Assembly: GCA_944383265.1 (NCBI GenBank)
Contig: CALWOX010000004.1
Location: forward strand, 1-64,000
DNA: 64,000 nucleotides
DNA from: an uncultured Lachnospiraceae bacterium
Lineage (GTDB): Bacteria; Bacillota; Clostridia; Lachnospirales; Lachnospiraceae
Reading direction: 5' to 3'
Shown: positions 1 to 8,722 of the stretch, in pieces
Position numbering within the stretch: position 1 is the stretch's first letter
Layout: the number at the start of each line of letters is the position of its first letter
The notes under the pieces: generated by a model
What the model was told of the DNA's origin: nothing
Seen by the model: only the letters and a program-made list of their open reading frames with translations
The model's database searches: none
Translations under genes and position numbers: made by a program

Positions 1-69
1 ACAATGGCCAAGTGTCGGATAGGAACGGCAAAATTTTTTGCACTTCTATTGCTTCTTTATCACACATAA

Positions 70-165
70 GCAAAATCGCAGGGCATGAAACAGCTTATGG
101 CGGGTGGCGGCGTTGCCCTTATCGGTATGCTCCTTGTACCGCAGCTTACCGGGCTTTTCGGATAA
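70..165 (+). pseudogene. 3' remnant of a Maff2-family small conjugation membrane protein gene
   Basis: The frame from 70 to the TAA at 163-165 encodes AKSQGMKQLMAGGGVALIGM followed by LLVPQLTGLFG. This matches the C-terminal half of the roughly 70-residue Maff2 proteins that normally sit just before the TrbL-like gene in this ICE family. An in-frame TAA at 67-69 directly precedes the conserved part, and the upstream bases do not encode the expected hydrophobic N-terminal half. The gene is therefore broken at about position 69, by an insertion or rearrangement whose other side lies outside the window. A short restart at ATG 85 is possible but would give only 26 residues. Confidence 0.6.
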
Positions 166-184
166 GCCGCAGGAGTAGCCGCCT

Positions 185-1054
185 ATGCAGAGCATACTTG
201 ACGCGATTAACGAATGGATAAAGGGTATCTTAATCGGAGCCATTAACGGTAATCTGTCAACTATGTTCGGGGACGTAAACGAAAAGGTAGGCACTATCGC
301 AAACGAGGTAGGCAAGACCCCGCAGGGGTGGAACGCGAATATCTTCTCCATGATACAGAACCTTTCGGAGAATGTAATCGTCCCCATAGCGGGGCTTGTC
401 ATTACCTATGTCCTATGCGTGGAGCTTATCAGCATGGTAACGGAAAAGAACAATCTGCACGACGTTGACACTTTTATGTTTTTCAAGTGGTTTTTCAAAG
501 CGTTCGTTGCCGTCTTTCTGGTAACGCATACCTTTGACATTACTATGGCAGTCTTTGACATGGCGCAGCACATTGTTTCCGGCGCGGCGGGGGTTATCGG
601 CAGCGATACGGCTATCGACGCTGCCGAAGCCCTTGCTTCCATGCAGGAGGGGCTTGAAGAAATGGAAATCCCCGAACTACTCTTGCTCATGCTTGAAACA
701 AGCCTTGTGAGCTTGTGCATGAAAATCATGTCTGTACTGATAACGGTTATCCTCTACGGCAGAATGATTGAAATTTACCTTTACTGTTCGGTATCGCCTA
801 TCCCATTCGCAACCATGACCAACCGGGAATGGGGACAGATAGGGAACAACTACCTAAAGGGCTTATTCGCCCTTGGCTTTCAGGGGTTCCTCATTATGAT
901 ATGCGTCGGCATTTACGCCGTCCTTGTAAATGACATGATTATCGCAGACAACTTACACAGCGCGATATTCTCCCTTGCAGCCTATACGGTTATCCTCTGT
1001 TTTTCCCTGTTCAAATCCGGCGCACTGGCAAAATCAATCCTCAATGCACACTAA
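185..1054 (+). CDS. VirB6/TrbL-like conjugal transfer membrane protein
   Basis: This 289-residue polytopic protein is the likely inner-membrane channel component of the ICE type IV secretion system. Hydrophobic segments lie at about residues 59-81, 104-125, 160-195, 225-250 and 258-280, with long soluble stretches between them, as in TrbL/VirB6-like proteins of Tn1549-type elements. ATG 185 follows an AGGAG site after the Maff2 remnant. It is followed 44 bp later by the PrgI gene and then VirB4, the standard order of the Gram-positive mating-pair module. The family call rests on topology and gene order, since these proteins have few conserved motifs. Confidence 0.8.
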   Translation: MQSILDAINEWIKGILIGAINGNLSTMFGDVNEKVGTIANEVGKTPQGWNANIFSMIQNLSENVIVPIAGLVITYVLCVELISMVTEKNNLHDVDTFMFFKWFFKAFVAVFLVTHTFDITMAVFDMAQHIVSGAAGVIGSDTAIDAAEALASMQEGLEEMEIPELLLLMLETSLVSLCMKIMSVLITVILYGRMIEIYLYCSVSPIPFATMTNREWGQIGNNYLKGLFALGFQGFLIMICVGIYAVLVNDMIIADNLHSAIFSLAAYTVILCFSLFKSGALAKSILNAH

Positions 1055-1098
1055 TATAGAAAACGCGGGGAACTTCCCCGCAGAAAGGAGGTTTTTTC

Positions 1099-1539
1099 TT
1101 GGCGTATGTACCCGTACCGAAAGACTTATCCAAAGTCAAAACAAAAGTCGCTTTCAACCTGACGAAGCGGCAGCTCATTTGTCTTGCGGGAGCCTTAGGC
1201 GTAGGCTTGCCGCTTTTCTTTTTGCTCAAGGACAGCGCAGGGACGAGCCTTGCGGCTATGGCGATGATTGTCGTCATGCTGCCCTGTTTCCTCTTTGCCA
1301 TGTATGAGAAACACGGGCAGCCCCTTGAAGTGATTGCAAAGAACATCATACAGACCCGGTTTATCCGTCCAAAGGAACGCCCCTACCGGACGGAAAACCT
1401 TTACGCCGTCCTGGAACGGCAGAGAAATTTAGAAAAGGAGGTATCAGCGATTGTCAAAAAGACAGGCAGCACAGGCGCGGGCAGCCGCCCCCGCAAAGGG
1501 AAAACGAAAGCTGACCCGCGCCGAAAAGAAACAGATTGA
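1099..1539 (+). CDS. PrgI family conjugation protein
   Basis: This 146-residue membrane protein is the likely VirB3-position partner of the VirB4 ATPase. It opens with MAYVPVPKDLSK, typical of the family, and has two close transmembrane segments (about residues 32-50 and 54-72) followed by a basic cytoplasmic tail. The start is TTG 1099, chosen because AAAGGAGG ends about 8 bases upstream and no ATG lies nearby. The last 89 bases overlap the start of virB4 in another frame, which suggests translational coupling. Confidence 0.85.
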   Translation: MAYVPVPKDLSKVKTKVAFNLTKRQLICLAGALGVGLPLFFLLKDSAGTSLAAMAMIVVMLPCFLFAMYEKHGQPLEVIAKNIIQTRFIRPKERPYRTENLYAVLERQRNLEKEVSAIVKKTGSTGAGSRPRKGKTKADPRRKETD

Positions 1540-3886
1540 AGCCCTGATACGGCAGGCAAAGGGCGACGGGAAAGCGCATACCGCGCAGCAGACCATTTCC
1601 TACTTGCAGATGTACCCGGACGGTATCTGCCGGGTAACGGATAAGAAGTATTCCAAAAGTATCGCCTTTGAGGACATTAACTATCAGCTTGCGGGCAGCG
1701 ACGACAAGACCGCCATTTTTGAAAACTGGTGCGATTTCCTCAACTACTTTGACGCTTCCGTATCGGTGCAGCTTTCCTTTATCAATCAGGGGACGCAGCG
1801 GGAGGAAGCGGAAAAAGCCATTGACATACCCCCGCAGGACGACGCTTTCAATTCTATCCGCAGCGAGTACGCGGGTATGCTGAAAAATCAGCTTAGTAAA
1901 GGAAACAACGGGCTTGTGAAGCACAAGTACATCACGTTTTCCGTGGAAGCCGACAACCCGGCGGCGGCAAAATCCCGCCTTGCCCGCATTGAAACCGACA
2001 TACTCAATAACTTCAAGGTGCTTGGCGTGACCGCCCGCCCTCTTAACGGGCAGGAACGCTTAAAGGTGCTGCATGGGGTATTCCACCCGGACGGGGAGCC
2101 GTTTTCGTTCTCCTATGACTGGCTTGCCCCGGCAGGGCTTACCACAAAGGACTTTATCGCCCCGTCCTCTTTCCGGTTCGGGGTGGGCAGGTATTTCCGC
2201 ATGGGGCGAAAAATCGGCGCGGTGTCTTTCCTTGAAATCCTTGCGCCGGAACTGAACGACCGTATGCTTGCCGACATTCTGGACTTGGAAACGGGCGTAA
2301 TCGTCAACTTACATATCCGCAGTATCGACCAGACGGAAGCCATTAAGACCATTAAGCGCAAAATCACAGACCTTGACAAGATGAAGATTGAGGAACAGAA
2401 AAAAGCCGTCCGTTCCGGGTACGACATGGATATAATCCCGTCCGACCTTGCCACGTTCGGCAGCGAAGCGAAAAATCTCTTGCAGGATTTACAAAGCAGG
2501 AATGAGCGAATGTTCCTGTTGACGTTCCTTGTGGTAAACATGGCAGATACGAAGCGGAAACTGGAAAATGACGTGTTCGCGGCGGCGGGTATCGCACAGA
2601 AATATAACTGCGCCCTGACCCGCCTTGACTATCAGCAGGAAGCGGGGCTTATGTCCTCTGTCCCACTTGGGGAAAACCTTGTCCCCATTCAGCGGGGGCT
2701 TACCACTTCCAGTATCGCAATCTTTATCCCCTTTATCACGCAGGAGCTTTTCCAGACCGGGGAAGCCCTCTACTACGGGCTGAACGCGCTTTCCAATAAC
2801 ATGATACTCTGCGACCGCAAGCAGCTTAAAAACCCGAACGGGCTTATCTTGGGAACGCCGGGAAGCGGGAAATCCTTTGCGGCAAAGCGGGAAATGACAA
2901 ATGCGTTCCTCATTACGGACGACGACATTATCATCTGCGACCCGGAAGCCGAGTATTTTTCCCTTGTGCAGCGGCTGAACGGACAGGTGGTACGGCTCTC
3001 CCCGGCAGGGAAAGGCATGGACGGCAAGCCCCAGTATGTGAACCCTATGGATATAAACCTCAATTACAGCGAGGACGACAACCCCCTTGCTTTAAAAAGC
3101 GATTTTATCCTTTCTCTCTGTGAACTTGTCATTGGCGGCAAGGAGGGCTTGCAGCCTGTCGATAAGACCGTCATTGACCGGGCGGTACGGAACGTGTACC
3201 GCCCGTTTTTAGCTGACCCCGACCCTGCGAAAATGCCTGTCCTTGGCGACCTCTACGACGAGCTTCTAAGGCAGCCGGAGCCGGAAGCGGCGCGGATTGC
3301 GGCGGCGTTGGAGCTGTATGTCTCCGGCTCTCTGAACGTCTTTAACCACCGTACCAACGTGGAGCTGAATAACCGCCTTGTCTGCTTTGATATTAAGCAG
3401 CTTGGGAAGCAGCTCAAAAAGTTAGGTATGCTCATTGTGCAAGACCAGGTATGGAACCGCGTGACCGTCAACCGGGCAGAGAAAAAGGCAACGCGCTACT
3501 ACATGGACGAATTTCACTTGCTTCTGAAAGAGGAACAGACCGCCGCGTACAGCGTGGAAATCTGGAAGCGGTTCCGTAAATGGGGCGGCATACCGACCGC
3601 CATTACCCAGAACGTGAAAGACCTTTTGGCAAGCCGCGAGGTGGAGAACATCTTTGAGAACAGCGATTTTGTCCTCATGCTCAATCAGGCGCAGGGCGAC
3701 CGGGCTATCCTTGCAGGGCAGTTAGGCATTTCCCCACAGCAGATGAAGTATGTGACCCATACCGAAGCGGGCGAGGGGCTTATCTTCTACGGGAACGTGG
3801 TGCTGCCCTTTGTAGACCGCTTCCCGAAGGACACGGAGCTTTACCGGGTAATGACGACGAAGCCGGAGGAAGTGGGGGACGCATGA
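1451..3886 (+). CDS. VirB4-like conjugation ATPase
   Basis: This 811-residue cytoplasmic ATPase should power the mating channel. The Walker A motif GTPGSGKS is at about residues 468-475, and the Walker B-like YYMDEFH has its Asp at about residue 686, as in VirB4/TrsE proteins. The region before the P-loop is the usual N-terminal VirB4 domain. The start is TTG 1451, with AAAGGAGG about 8 bases upstream, inside the end of the PrgI gene. Its stop overlaps the ATG of the DNA methyltransferase gene by four bases (ATGA), so the two are co-translated. Length and motif order look complete. Confidence 0.92.
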   Translation: MSKRQAAQARAAAPAKGKRKLTRAEKKQIEALIRQAKGDGKAHTAQQTISYLQMYPDGICRVTDKKYSKSIAFEDINYQLAGSDDKTAIFENWCDFLNYFDASVSVQLSFINQGTQREEAEKAIDIPPQDDAFNSIRSEYAGMLKNQLSKGNNGLVKHKYITFSVEADNPAAAKSRLARIETDILNNFKVLGVTARPLNGQERLKVLHGVFHPDGEPFSFSYDWLAPAGLTTKDFIAPSSFRFGVGRYFRMGRKIGAVSFLEILAPELNDRMLADILDLETGVIVNLHIRSIDQTEAIKTIKRKITDLDKMKIEEQKKAVRSGYDMDIIPSDLATFGSEAKNLLQDLQSRNERMFLLTFLVVNMADTKRKLENDVFAAAGIAQKYNCALTRLDYQQEAGLMSSVPLGENLVPIQRGLTTSSIAIFIPFITQELFQTGEALYYGLNALSNNMILCDRKQLKNPNGLILGTPGSGKSFAAKREMTNAFLITDDDIIICDPEAEYFSLVQRLNGQVVRLSPAGKGMDGKPQYVNPMDINLNYSEDDNPLALKSDFILSLCELVIGGKEGLQPVDKTVIDRAVRNVYRPFLADPDPAKMPVLGDLYDELLRQPEPEAARIAAALELYVSGSLNVFNHRTNVELNNRLVCFDIKQLGKQLKKLGMLIVQDQVWNRVTVNRAEKKATRYYMDEFHLLLKEEQTAAYSVEIWKRFRKWGGIPTAITQNVKDLLASREVENIFENSDFVLMLNQAQGDRAILAGQLGISPQQMKYVTHTEAGEGLIFYGNVVLPFVDRFPKDTELYRVMTTKPEEVGDA

Positions 3887-4803
3887 GAAAATTGACACAT
3901 TTCAGCCTGTTTACCGGGATTGGCGGAATTGACCTTGCAGCAGAAGCAGCGGGATTTTCTACCGTCTGTCAATGTGAATGGGCGGAATACCCAAACAAAG
4001 TGCTTGAAAAGCATTGGCCGTATGTGCCGCGCTTTCAAGACATTACAACCGTAACAAAGGAGGCATTTATTGAAAAAACAGGACAAGAAACAGTCACGCT
4101 CATCTCCGGGGGCTTCCCCTGCCAGCCATTTTCCGCAATCGGCCCGAAGCAGGGATTTTCCGACCCCCGTTATCTCTGGCCGGAAATGTGCCGCGTCATT
4201 AAGGAGCTGCGCCCCCGTTGGGTGCTTGGCGAAAATGTTGCTAACTTCATCAATATGGGGCTCCACAAAACGCTCTTTGACTTGGAGCAGGCGGGATATG
4301 CTGTTTGGACATTCGTACTTCCTGCTTGCGCCGTCGGCGCATGGCATGAACGCAAGCGAACTTTTATCGTGGGGGCTGATGTTTCCCACACCACTTGCTT
4401 CCGACACAGGTTCAAAGGCAAATGTAGAGCGGATAAGTCTAACGAAAGCGGGAGCGTTCCGCAGACAGAAAAGGGACGGGACATACTGGACGCCCAAACT
4501 GTCGGAAACCATTTACTTTCTGACCCCGACAACCGATATGACCCAGCGTTTCAACCCCGAATGGGTGGAATGGCTCATGGGATTCCCACAGGGGTGGACG
4601 GAAATCTCTTATGGGGCATAGAACCATTGAATATTCCCCGGCTTGTTCCAGACAAAAAAGACCGGGCAAAACGGCTGAAAACGCTTGGCAATGCGGTTGT
4701 CCCGGCGCAGGTATATCCGATACTTAGATATATCGCAGACATAGAACTTGGGCGCTGCCGGGAGTGGTGTGTATTTTCGGAGGGAGGAGGTGGAACGCCA
4801 TAG
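3883..4803 (+). CDS. DNA (cytosine-5-)-methyltransferase, orphan
   Basis: This 306-residue C5-cytosine methyltransferase contains the ordered motifs of the family: FTGIGGIDLA (AdoMet binding, residues 10-19), GGFPCQPFS with catalytic Cys80, ENV at 117-119, and a C-terminal LGNAVVPAQV (motif X). The stretch between motifs VIII and X is short, so the target-recognition region is small. There is no restriction endonuclease next to it. It lies inside the transfer operon, overlapping virB4 by 4 bp, which suggests it marks the element's own DNA to escape host restriction, in parallel with the Ard fusion downstream. The recognition site cannot be read from the sequence. Confidence 0.9.
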   Translation: MRKLTHFSLFTGIGGIDLAAEAAGFSTVCQCEWAEYPNKVLEKHWPYVPRFQDITTVTKEAFIEKTGQETVTLISGGFPCQPFSAIGPKQGFSDPRYLWPEMCRVIKELRPRWVLGENVANFINMGLHKTLFDLEQAGYAVWTFVLPACAVGAWHERKRTFIVGADVSHTTCFRHRFKGKCRADKSNESGSVPQTEKGRDILDAQTVGNHLLSDPDNRYDPAFQPRMGGMAHGIPTGVDGNLLWGIEPLNIPRLVPDKKDRAKRLKTLGNAVVPAQVYPILRYIADIELGRCREWCVFSEGGGGTP

Positions 4804-6887
4804 AACAATATAAGCCCCGTGATAAAATCACGCAGAAAATGACCCGTGACGGGCTGACCGAGCAGAACCAGACCACGGGCGAAAGCGAACGTATCAGCAA
4901 GCGCATACAGGAAGCGGATTTCCAGAAAACGCTGGAGCAGCAAGCCGCACAGGACGCGGCGCAGCTTCAAGGGGCGGCTTCCCCGCCATCTCCCTTGCCC
5001 CATGCGCCGGGGACTGCCCCGAAGCAGGACACCGGAACCGCCGAGCGCGTCATGGAGCGTATCGACGCAGCCCATACCCGCAAGGCAAGCAAAAAGGCGG
5101 CACGCAAGGCACAGGAAGAAGCAACGGTTAAAGAGAAATCTTCCCGCTTGCAGTTTACCGAAGAAGAGCTTTCCACACCGGAACTGGAAAAGTACATTGA
5201 GAAATCCAACCGGACAGCCGACCGTCTGGACGCGGCAAAGGCAGCTATCCCGAAGCAGAAAAAACTTGTTAAGGAGCGCACTTTTGACGAAGCCACCGGA
5301 AAGGCAAAGACCCGCTTACGCTTTGAGGAACGGGAAAAACCCATGCCCGGAAGCAAAAGCCATAAAAACCCGCTGTCCCGCCCCGCGCAGGAAGCGGGTA
5401 TTTTCGTCCACAACAAGGTACATTCCGTAGAAAAGGACAATTCCGGCGTGGAGGGCGCGCACAAATCCGAAGAACTGGCGGAAAAAGGCGCAAAATACGG
5501 GGCGCGGAAAGTCAAACAGGGACACCGCAGTCACAAGCTCAAACCCTACCGGAAAGCGGCAAAGGCAGAGAAAGCGGCGGCAAAGGCGAATGTCAACTTC
5601 CAGTACCACAAGACGCTGCACGAAAACCCGCAGCTTACAAGCAATCCCCTTTCCCGCTTCTGGCAGAAACAGCAGATTAAAAAGCAGTATGCAAAAGCGG
5701 CAGGGGCAGGCGGCGCAAAGGGTATCAAAGCCGCAGCAGAGAACACCCGGAAAGCGGCAGCCAAAGCCGCCGAGAAAACAAGGCAGACCGTAGCGTTTGT
5801 GGCAAGGCACCCGGCAGGCGTTTGTATCGCCATAGCCGCGCTGCTCCTGATTATCCTTGTCTTTGCGGGGCTGTCGTCCTGTTCGGCTTTTGTTTCCGGG
5901 ACGATAAACGGCGTTGTGGGGACTTCCTACACATCAGAGGACAGCGACCTTGTGGCGGTGGAAAACAATTATGCCGCTATGGAAAATGAGCTGCAAGCAG
6001 AGATTGACAATATCGAGCGAACCCACCCCGGCTATGATGAATACCGCTACGACCTTGACACAATCGGGCATAACCCCCATGAATTAGCGTCTTATCTGAC
6101 TGCCCTTTTGCAGAGCTACACCCTGGAGAGCGCACAGGCAGAAATCGAGCGCATTTTCGGCTTGCAGTACACCTTGACACTGACCGAGGAAGTAGAGATA
6201 CGCTACCGCACCGAAACAAGCACTGACCCGGAAACCGGAGAAACCACAAGTGAGGAAGTCCCTTATGAGTATTATATCCTCAACGTGGAGCTGACGAACA
6301 AGCCCATTTCCTCACTTGCGGAAGAACTCCTGACCCCGGAGCAGCTTGAAATGTTCCGTGTCTACATGGAAACAAGCGGAAACAAGCCGCTGATTTTCGG
6401 CGGAGGTTCCCCGGACACTTCCGCGTCGGAGGATTTAAGCGGCGTACAGTTTGTAAACGGCACACGCCCCGGAAACACCGCCCTTGTAGACCTTGCGAAA
6501 CAGCAGGTCGGCAACGTGGGCGGCTATCCCTATTGGAGCTGGTATGGCTTCAATTCCCGCGTCGAGTGGTGCGCCTGCTTTGTGAGCTGGTGCTACAATC
6601 AGGCGGGTGTGAGCGAACCGAAGTTTGCCGCCTGCCAGTCGCAGGGCGTCCCGTGGTTCCAGTCACGGGGACAATGGGGCGCAAGGGGCTATGAGAATAT
6701 CGCCCCCGGCGACGCTATCTTTTTTGACTGGGATTTAGACGGCAGCGCAGACCATGTAGGCATTGTCATAGGCACAGACGGAAGCCGCGTCTATACCGTG
6801 GAGGGCAATTCCGGCGACGCCTGCAAGATAAAAAGCTACGACCTGAACTATCAGTGTATCAAAGGGTACGGGCTGATGAACTGGTAA
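4800..6887 (+). CDS. Membrane-anchored CHAP-type peptidoglycan hydrolase of the conjugation system
   Basis: The protein is about 695 residues long. It has a long Lys/Ala/Glu-rich cytoplasmic N-terminus (1-330), one membrane helix at about 338-360, a linker, and a C-terminal CHAP/NlpC-like domain from about 559. That domain holds EWCACFVSW (catalytic Cys about 591) and DHVGIV (His about 652). It likely opens the cell wall locally for the mating channel (VirB1-like role). The start is unusual. The best-placed ribosome site, GGAGGAGG ending at 4790, points to AUA 4800, which gives IEQYKPRDKITQKMTRDG, like the N-termini of relatives. ATG 4764 in the same frame has no suitable site, and ATG 4839 is the fallback. 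Confidence 0.88.
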   Translation: MEQYKPRDKITQKMTRDGLTEQNQTTGESERISKRIQEADFQKTLEQQAAQDAAQLQGAASPPSPLPHAPGTAPKQDTGTAERVMERIDAAHTRKASKKAARKAQEEATVKEKSSRLQFTEEELSTPELEKYIEKSNRTADRLDAAKAAIPKQKKLVKERTFDEATGKAKTRLRFEEREKPMPGSKSHKNPLSRPAQEAGIFVHNKVHSVEKDNSGVEGAHKSEELAEKGAKYGARKVKQGHRSHKLKPYRKAAKAEKAAAKANVNFQYHKTLHENPQLTSNPLSRFWQKQQIKKQYAKAAGAGGAKGIKAAAENTRKAAAKAAEKTRQTVAFVARHPAGVCIAIAALLLIILVFAGLSSCSAFVSGTINGVVGTSYTSEDSDLVAVENNYAAMENELQAEIDNIERTHPGYDEYRYDLDTIGHNPHELASYLTALLQSYTLESAQAEIERIFGLQYTLTLTEEVEIRYRTETSTDPETGETTSEEVPYEYYILNVELTNKPISSLAEELLTPEQLEMFRVYMETSGNKPLIFGGGSPDTSASEDLSGVQFVNGTRPGNTALVDLAKQQVGNVGGYPYWSWYGFNSRVEWCACFVSWCYNQAGVSEPKFAACQSQGVPWFQSRGQWGARGYENIAPGDAIFFDWDLDGSADHVGIVIGTDGSRVYTVEGNSGDACKIKSYDLNYQCIKGYGLMNW

Positions 6888-6917
6888 ACCGACCAAAAAT
6901 GAAAGGAGAAATTTTAT

Positions 6918-7199
6918 ATGGCTATGAACAAGATTGAACGTATCGACCGGGAAATCCAAAAGACCCGTGAGAAAATCACAGAGTACCAGAACAAGTTAAA
7001 AGGCTTGGAAGCACAGAAAACCGAAGCGGAAAACCTACAAATCATACAGCTTGTGCGGGCTATGAAGCTGACCCCGCAGGAGCTTAACGCCATGCTTTCG
7101 GGCGGCGGTATTCCGGGCATGGAACCCGCGCCGGACTATGGCACAGCGGAACCCGCAGCCTATGACGAGGGACAGGAGGACGCAGAACATGAAGAATAA
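6918..7199 (+). CDS. DUF4315 family protein
   Basis: This small 93-residue protein of Tn1549-like elements starts MAMNKIERIDREIQKTREKI, with a heptad-rich helix over residues 5-40 that probably forms a coiled coil. The conserved KLTPQELNAMLSGG follows, then an acidic tail. Function is unknown; it is always placed between the CHAP hydrolase and the DUF4366 gene, so it is probably part of the secretion apparatus. ATG 6918 follows AAAGGAG at good spacing. The 3' end overlaps the next gene. Confidence 0.8.
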   Translation: MAMNKIERIDREIQKTREKITEYQNKLKGLEAQKTEAENLQIIQLVRAMKLTPQELNAMLSGGGIPGMEPAPDYGTAEPAAYDEGQEDAEHEE

Positions 7200-7929
7200 A
7201 ATCACAAGGACACTGACCGCCTTTTGCGCCGCCCTGCTCCTTATGGGCGGCGTTTCCGTTCCCGCTTTTGCACAAACCCTGGAGGACACGCCCGACGCGA
7301 CCGACGACAGCGGCGTTGTCGTGGAGGAACCGCAGGAAGCCGAACCCCTCACGCCGGAGGGGAACGCCACCCTTGTAGATGATTTCGGCGGGAACAAGCA
7401 GCTTATCACAGTAACGACCAAAGCCGGGAATTACTTCTATATCCTCATTGACCGGGACGACGAGGGGGAAAACACCGTCCATTTCCTCAATCAAGTGGAC
7501 GACGCAGACCTTTCTGCGCTTTTGGAGGACGGGGAAACGGAGAAAACGCCCGCCGTCTGCACCTGTACGGAGAAATGCGAAGCCGGAGCCGTCAATATCA
7601 ACTGCCCCGTATGCTCTACTGACCGTACCCAGTGTGCGGGCGTGGAAGCCGAACCGGAGCCGGAGGAACCGGAAGAACCACAAAAGGAAGAAAGCGGCGG
7701 CAACATGGGCTTGCTGCTTATCGTCCTTGTGCTTGCCGGGGCAGGCGGCGCGGCGTTCTATTATTTCAAAGTGTTGAAACCGAAGAAGGACGCGGCAAAG
7801 GGAAGCGACGACCTGAGCGATTATGACTTTGACGACTACAACGAGGACGAAGAAACCGAGGAAGAACAGCCGGAGGAAGCTGACGACGGGGAGGAAGCTG
7901 ACGAAGGGCAGGAGGATAAAGAAGTATGA
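7189..7929 (+). CDS. DUF4366-like exported, membrane-anchored conjugation protein
   Basis: This 246-residue protein has a signal peptide (MKNKITRTLTAFCAALLLM, cleavage near AFA-QT) and an acidic extracellular domain with a Cys-containing patch (VCTCTEKCEAGAVNINCPVC). One C-terminal membrane helix follows (about 183-203), then a highly acidic cytoplasmic tail rich in Asp and Glu. The start is ATG 7189 behind an AGGAGG; longer frames begin upstream but would bury the signal peptide. Its role in mating is unknown; the topology fits a cell-surface part of the channel. Confidence 0.8.
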   Translation: MKNKITRTLTAFCAALLLMGGVSVPAFAQTLEDTPDATDDSGVVVEEPQEAEPLTPEGNATLVDDFGGNKQLITVTTKAGNYFYILIDRDDEGENTVHFLNQVDDADLSALLEDGETEKTPAVCTCTEKCEAGAVNINCPVCSTDRTQCAGVEAEPEPEEPEEPQKEESGGNMGLLLIVLVLAGAGGAAFYYFKVLKPKKDAAKGSDDLSDYDFDDYNEDEETEEEQPEEADDGEEADEGQEDKEV

Positions 7930-8105
7930 CCCTGTTCACGGACAGCCCCTATGAAAAAATGATGATACAGAAGCCGGAGGACGGGAAGCGGGACAAATCC
8001 CCGCCCGCTTCCTTTCCCCCGCGCTGCGCGGGATGCCCCTATCGGGGGCAGTCCCCTTGTATCGGGTATTGTATCAAACAAATTTCTATCGACCTTTCCA
8101 AATAG
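7926..8105 (+). CDS. Small Cys-containing protein of the transfer operon (59 aa)
   Basis: The ATG at 7926 overlaps the TGA of the previous gene (ATGA). The protein begins MTLFTDSPYEKMM and carries the cysteine cluster RCAGCPYRGQSPCIGYC, with spacing C-x2-C-x7-C-x3-C, followed by KQISIDLSK. This could bind a metal. Start-stop overlap, GC-rich codon use like its neighbours and the ordered cysteines make it a real gene despite its size. Function is unknown. Confidence 0.65.
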   Translation: MTLFTDSPYEKMMIQKPEDGKRDKSPPASFPPRCAGCPYRGQSPCIGYCIKQISIDLSK

Positions 8106-8157
8106 ACGTGTTCATAGTGATATGATAGAATGGAAAGAAAAAGGGAGCGTGAACCTT

Positions 8158-8643
8158 ATGGAGAAAAAAACTCTATTTGAAATACCGATTTACTCTATGA
8201 GTGAAAAGGAATTTAATAAGCGGTGGAATAAAAAGAAAACTGAATTTTATGATATGCTTGTATCTCATGGACATTCTGATGAGGACGCAAGATATTATAC
8301 ATCAGCTTCAAGTTTTCCACGTTGTCTTTGGAAATATAATCAGATTATCGGATATATCAAAATCTCTGTCACTAAACATGAAGTTTGGTTCGATATATAC
8401 TGTTCCTTAGACAAAATATATTATGCAGATAGTAAACAAAAACATTTCATTCAAGATATTCACGCAAACGGAACACACTTTTATCTTTCCAATCCGCAAG
8501 ATAAAGAAATTAAAGAGGAAATATTGAAGTGGTTAAAAGCTATTGAAAAAGACCATTTAAGAAAAACTTTTTATGTGGACTATTCCACATTTAACAATAT
8601 CTTTGAATACGTTAATATTGAACAGATAATGAAAGCTATGTAA
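8158..8643 (+). CDS. Hypothetical protein, AT-rich insertion in the transfer operon
   Basis: This 161-residue soluble protein begins MEKKTLFEIPIYSMSEKEFN; I do not recognise the family. It contains many aromatic and charged residues, with no signal peptide or membrane helix. ATG 8158 is chosen because AAAGGGAG lies upstream; an in-frame ATG at 8122 would add 12 residues without a good site. Codon use is strongly AT-rich, unlike the GC-rich genes on both sides, and it has its own terminator at 8663. This suggests a separately acquired cargo gene. Confidence 0.6.
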   Translation: MEKKTLFEIPIYSMSEKEFNKRWNKKKTEFYDMLVSHGHSDEDARYYTSASSFPRCLWKYNQIIGYIKISVTKHEVWFDIYCSLDKIYYADSKQKHFIQDIHANGTHFYLSNPQDKEIKEEILKWLKAIEKDHLRKTFYVDYSTFNNIFEYVNIEQIMKAM

Positions 8644-8662
8644 ACAAATATTTTAGTCACTG

Positions 8663-8699
8663 ACGGCAAATTTCTATCAAAGAGATTTGCCGTTTTTTT
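8663..8699 (+). terminator. Rho-independent terminator after the 8158 gene
   Basis: The arms ACGGCAAATTTC and GAGATTTGCCGT can form a 12-bp stem with one G-U pair, followed by seven T. It ends the AT-rich gene just before the topoisomerase gene. Confidence 0.8.
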
Positions 8700-8722
8700 A
8701 TGTCTGAAAGGAGGATTTTTTA

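Noticed and set aside
12-221. 69-codon frame at the window start
   Set aside because: It crosses the Maff2 remnant in the wrong frame and becomes Arg-rich nonsense; the conserved protein sequence is in another frame.
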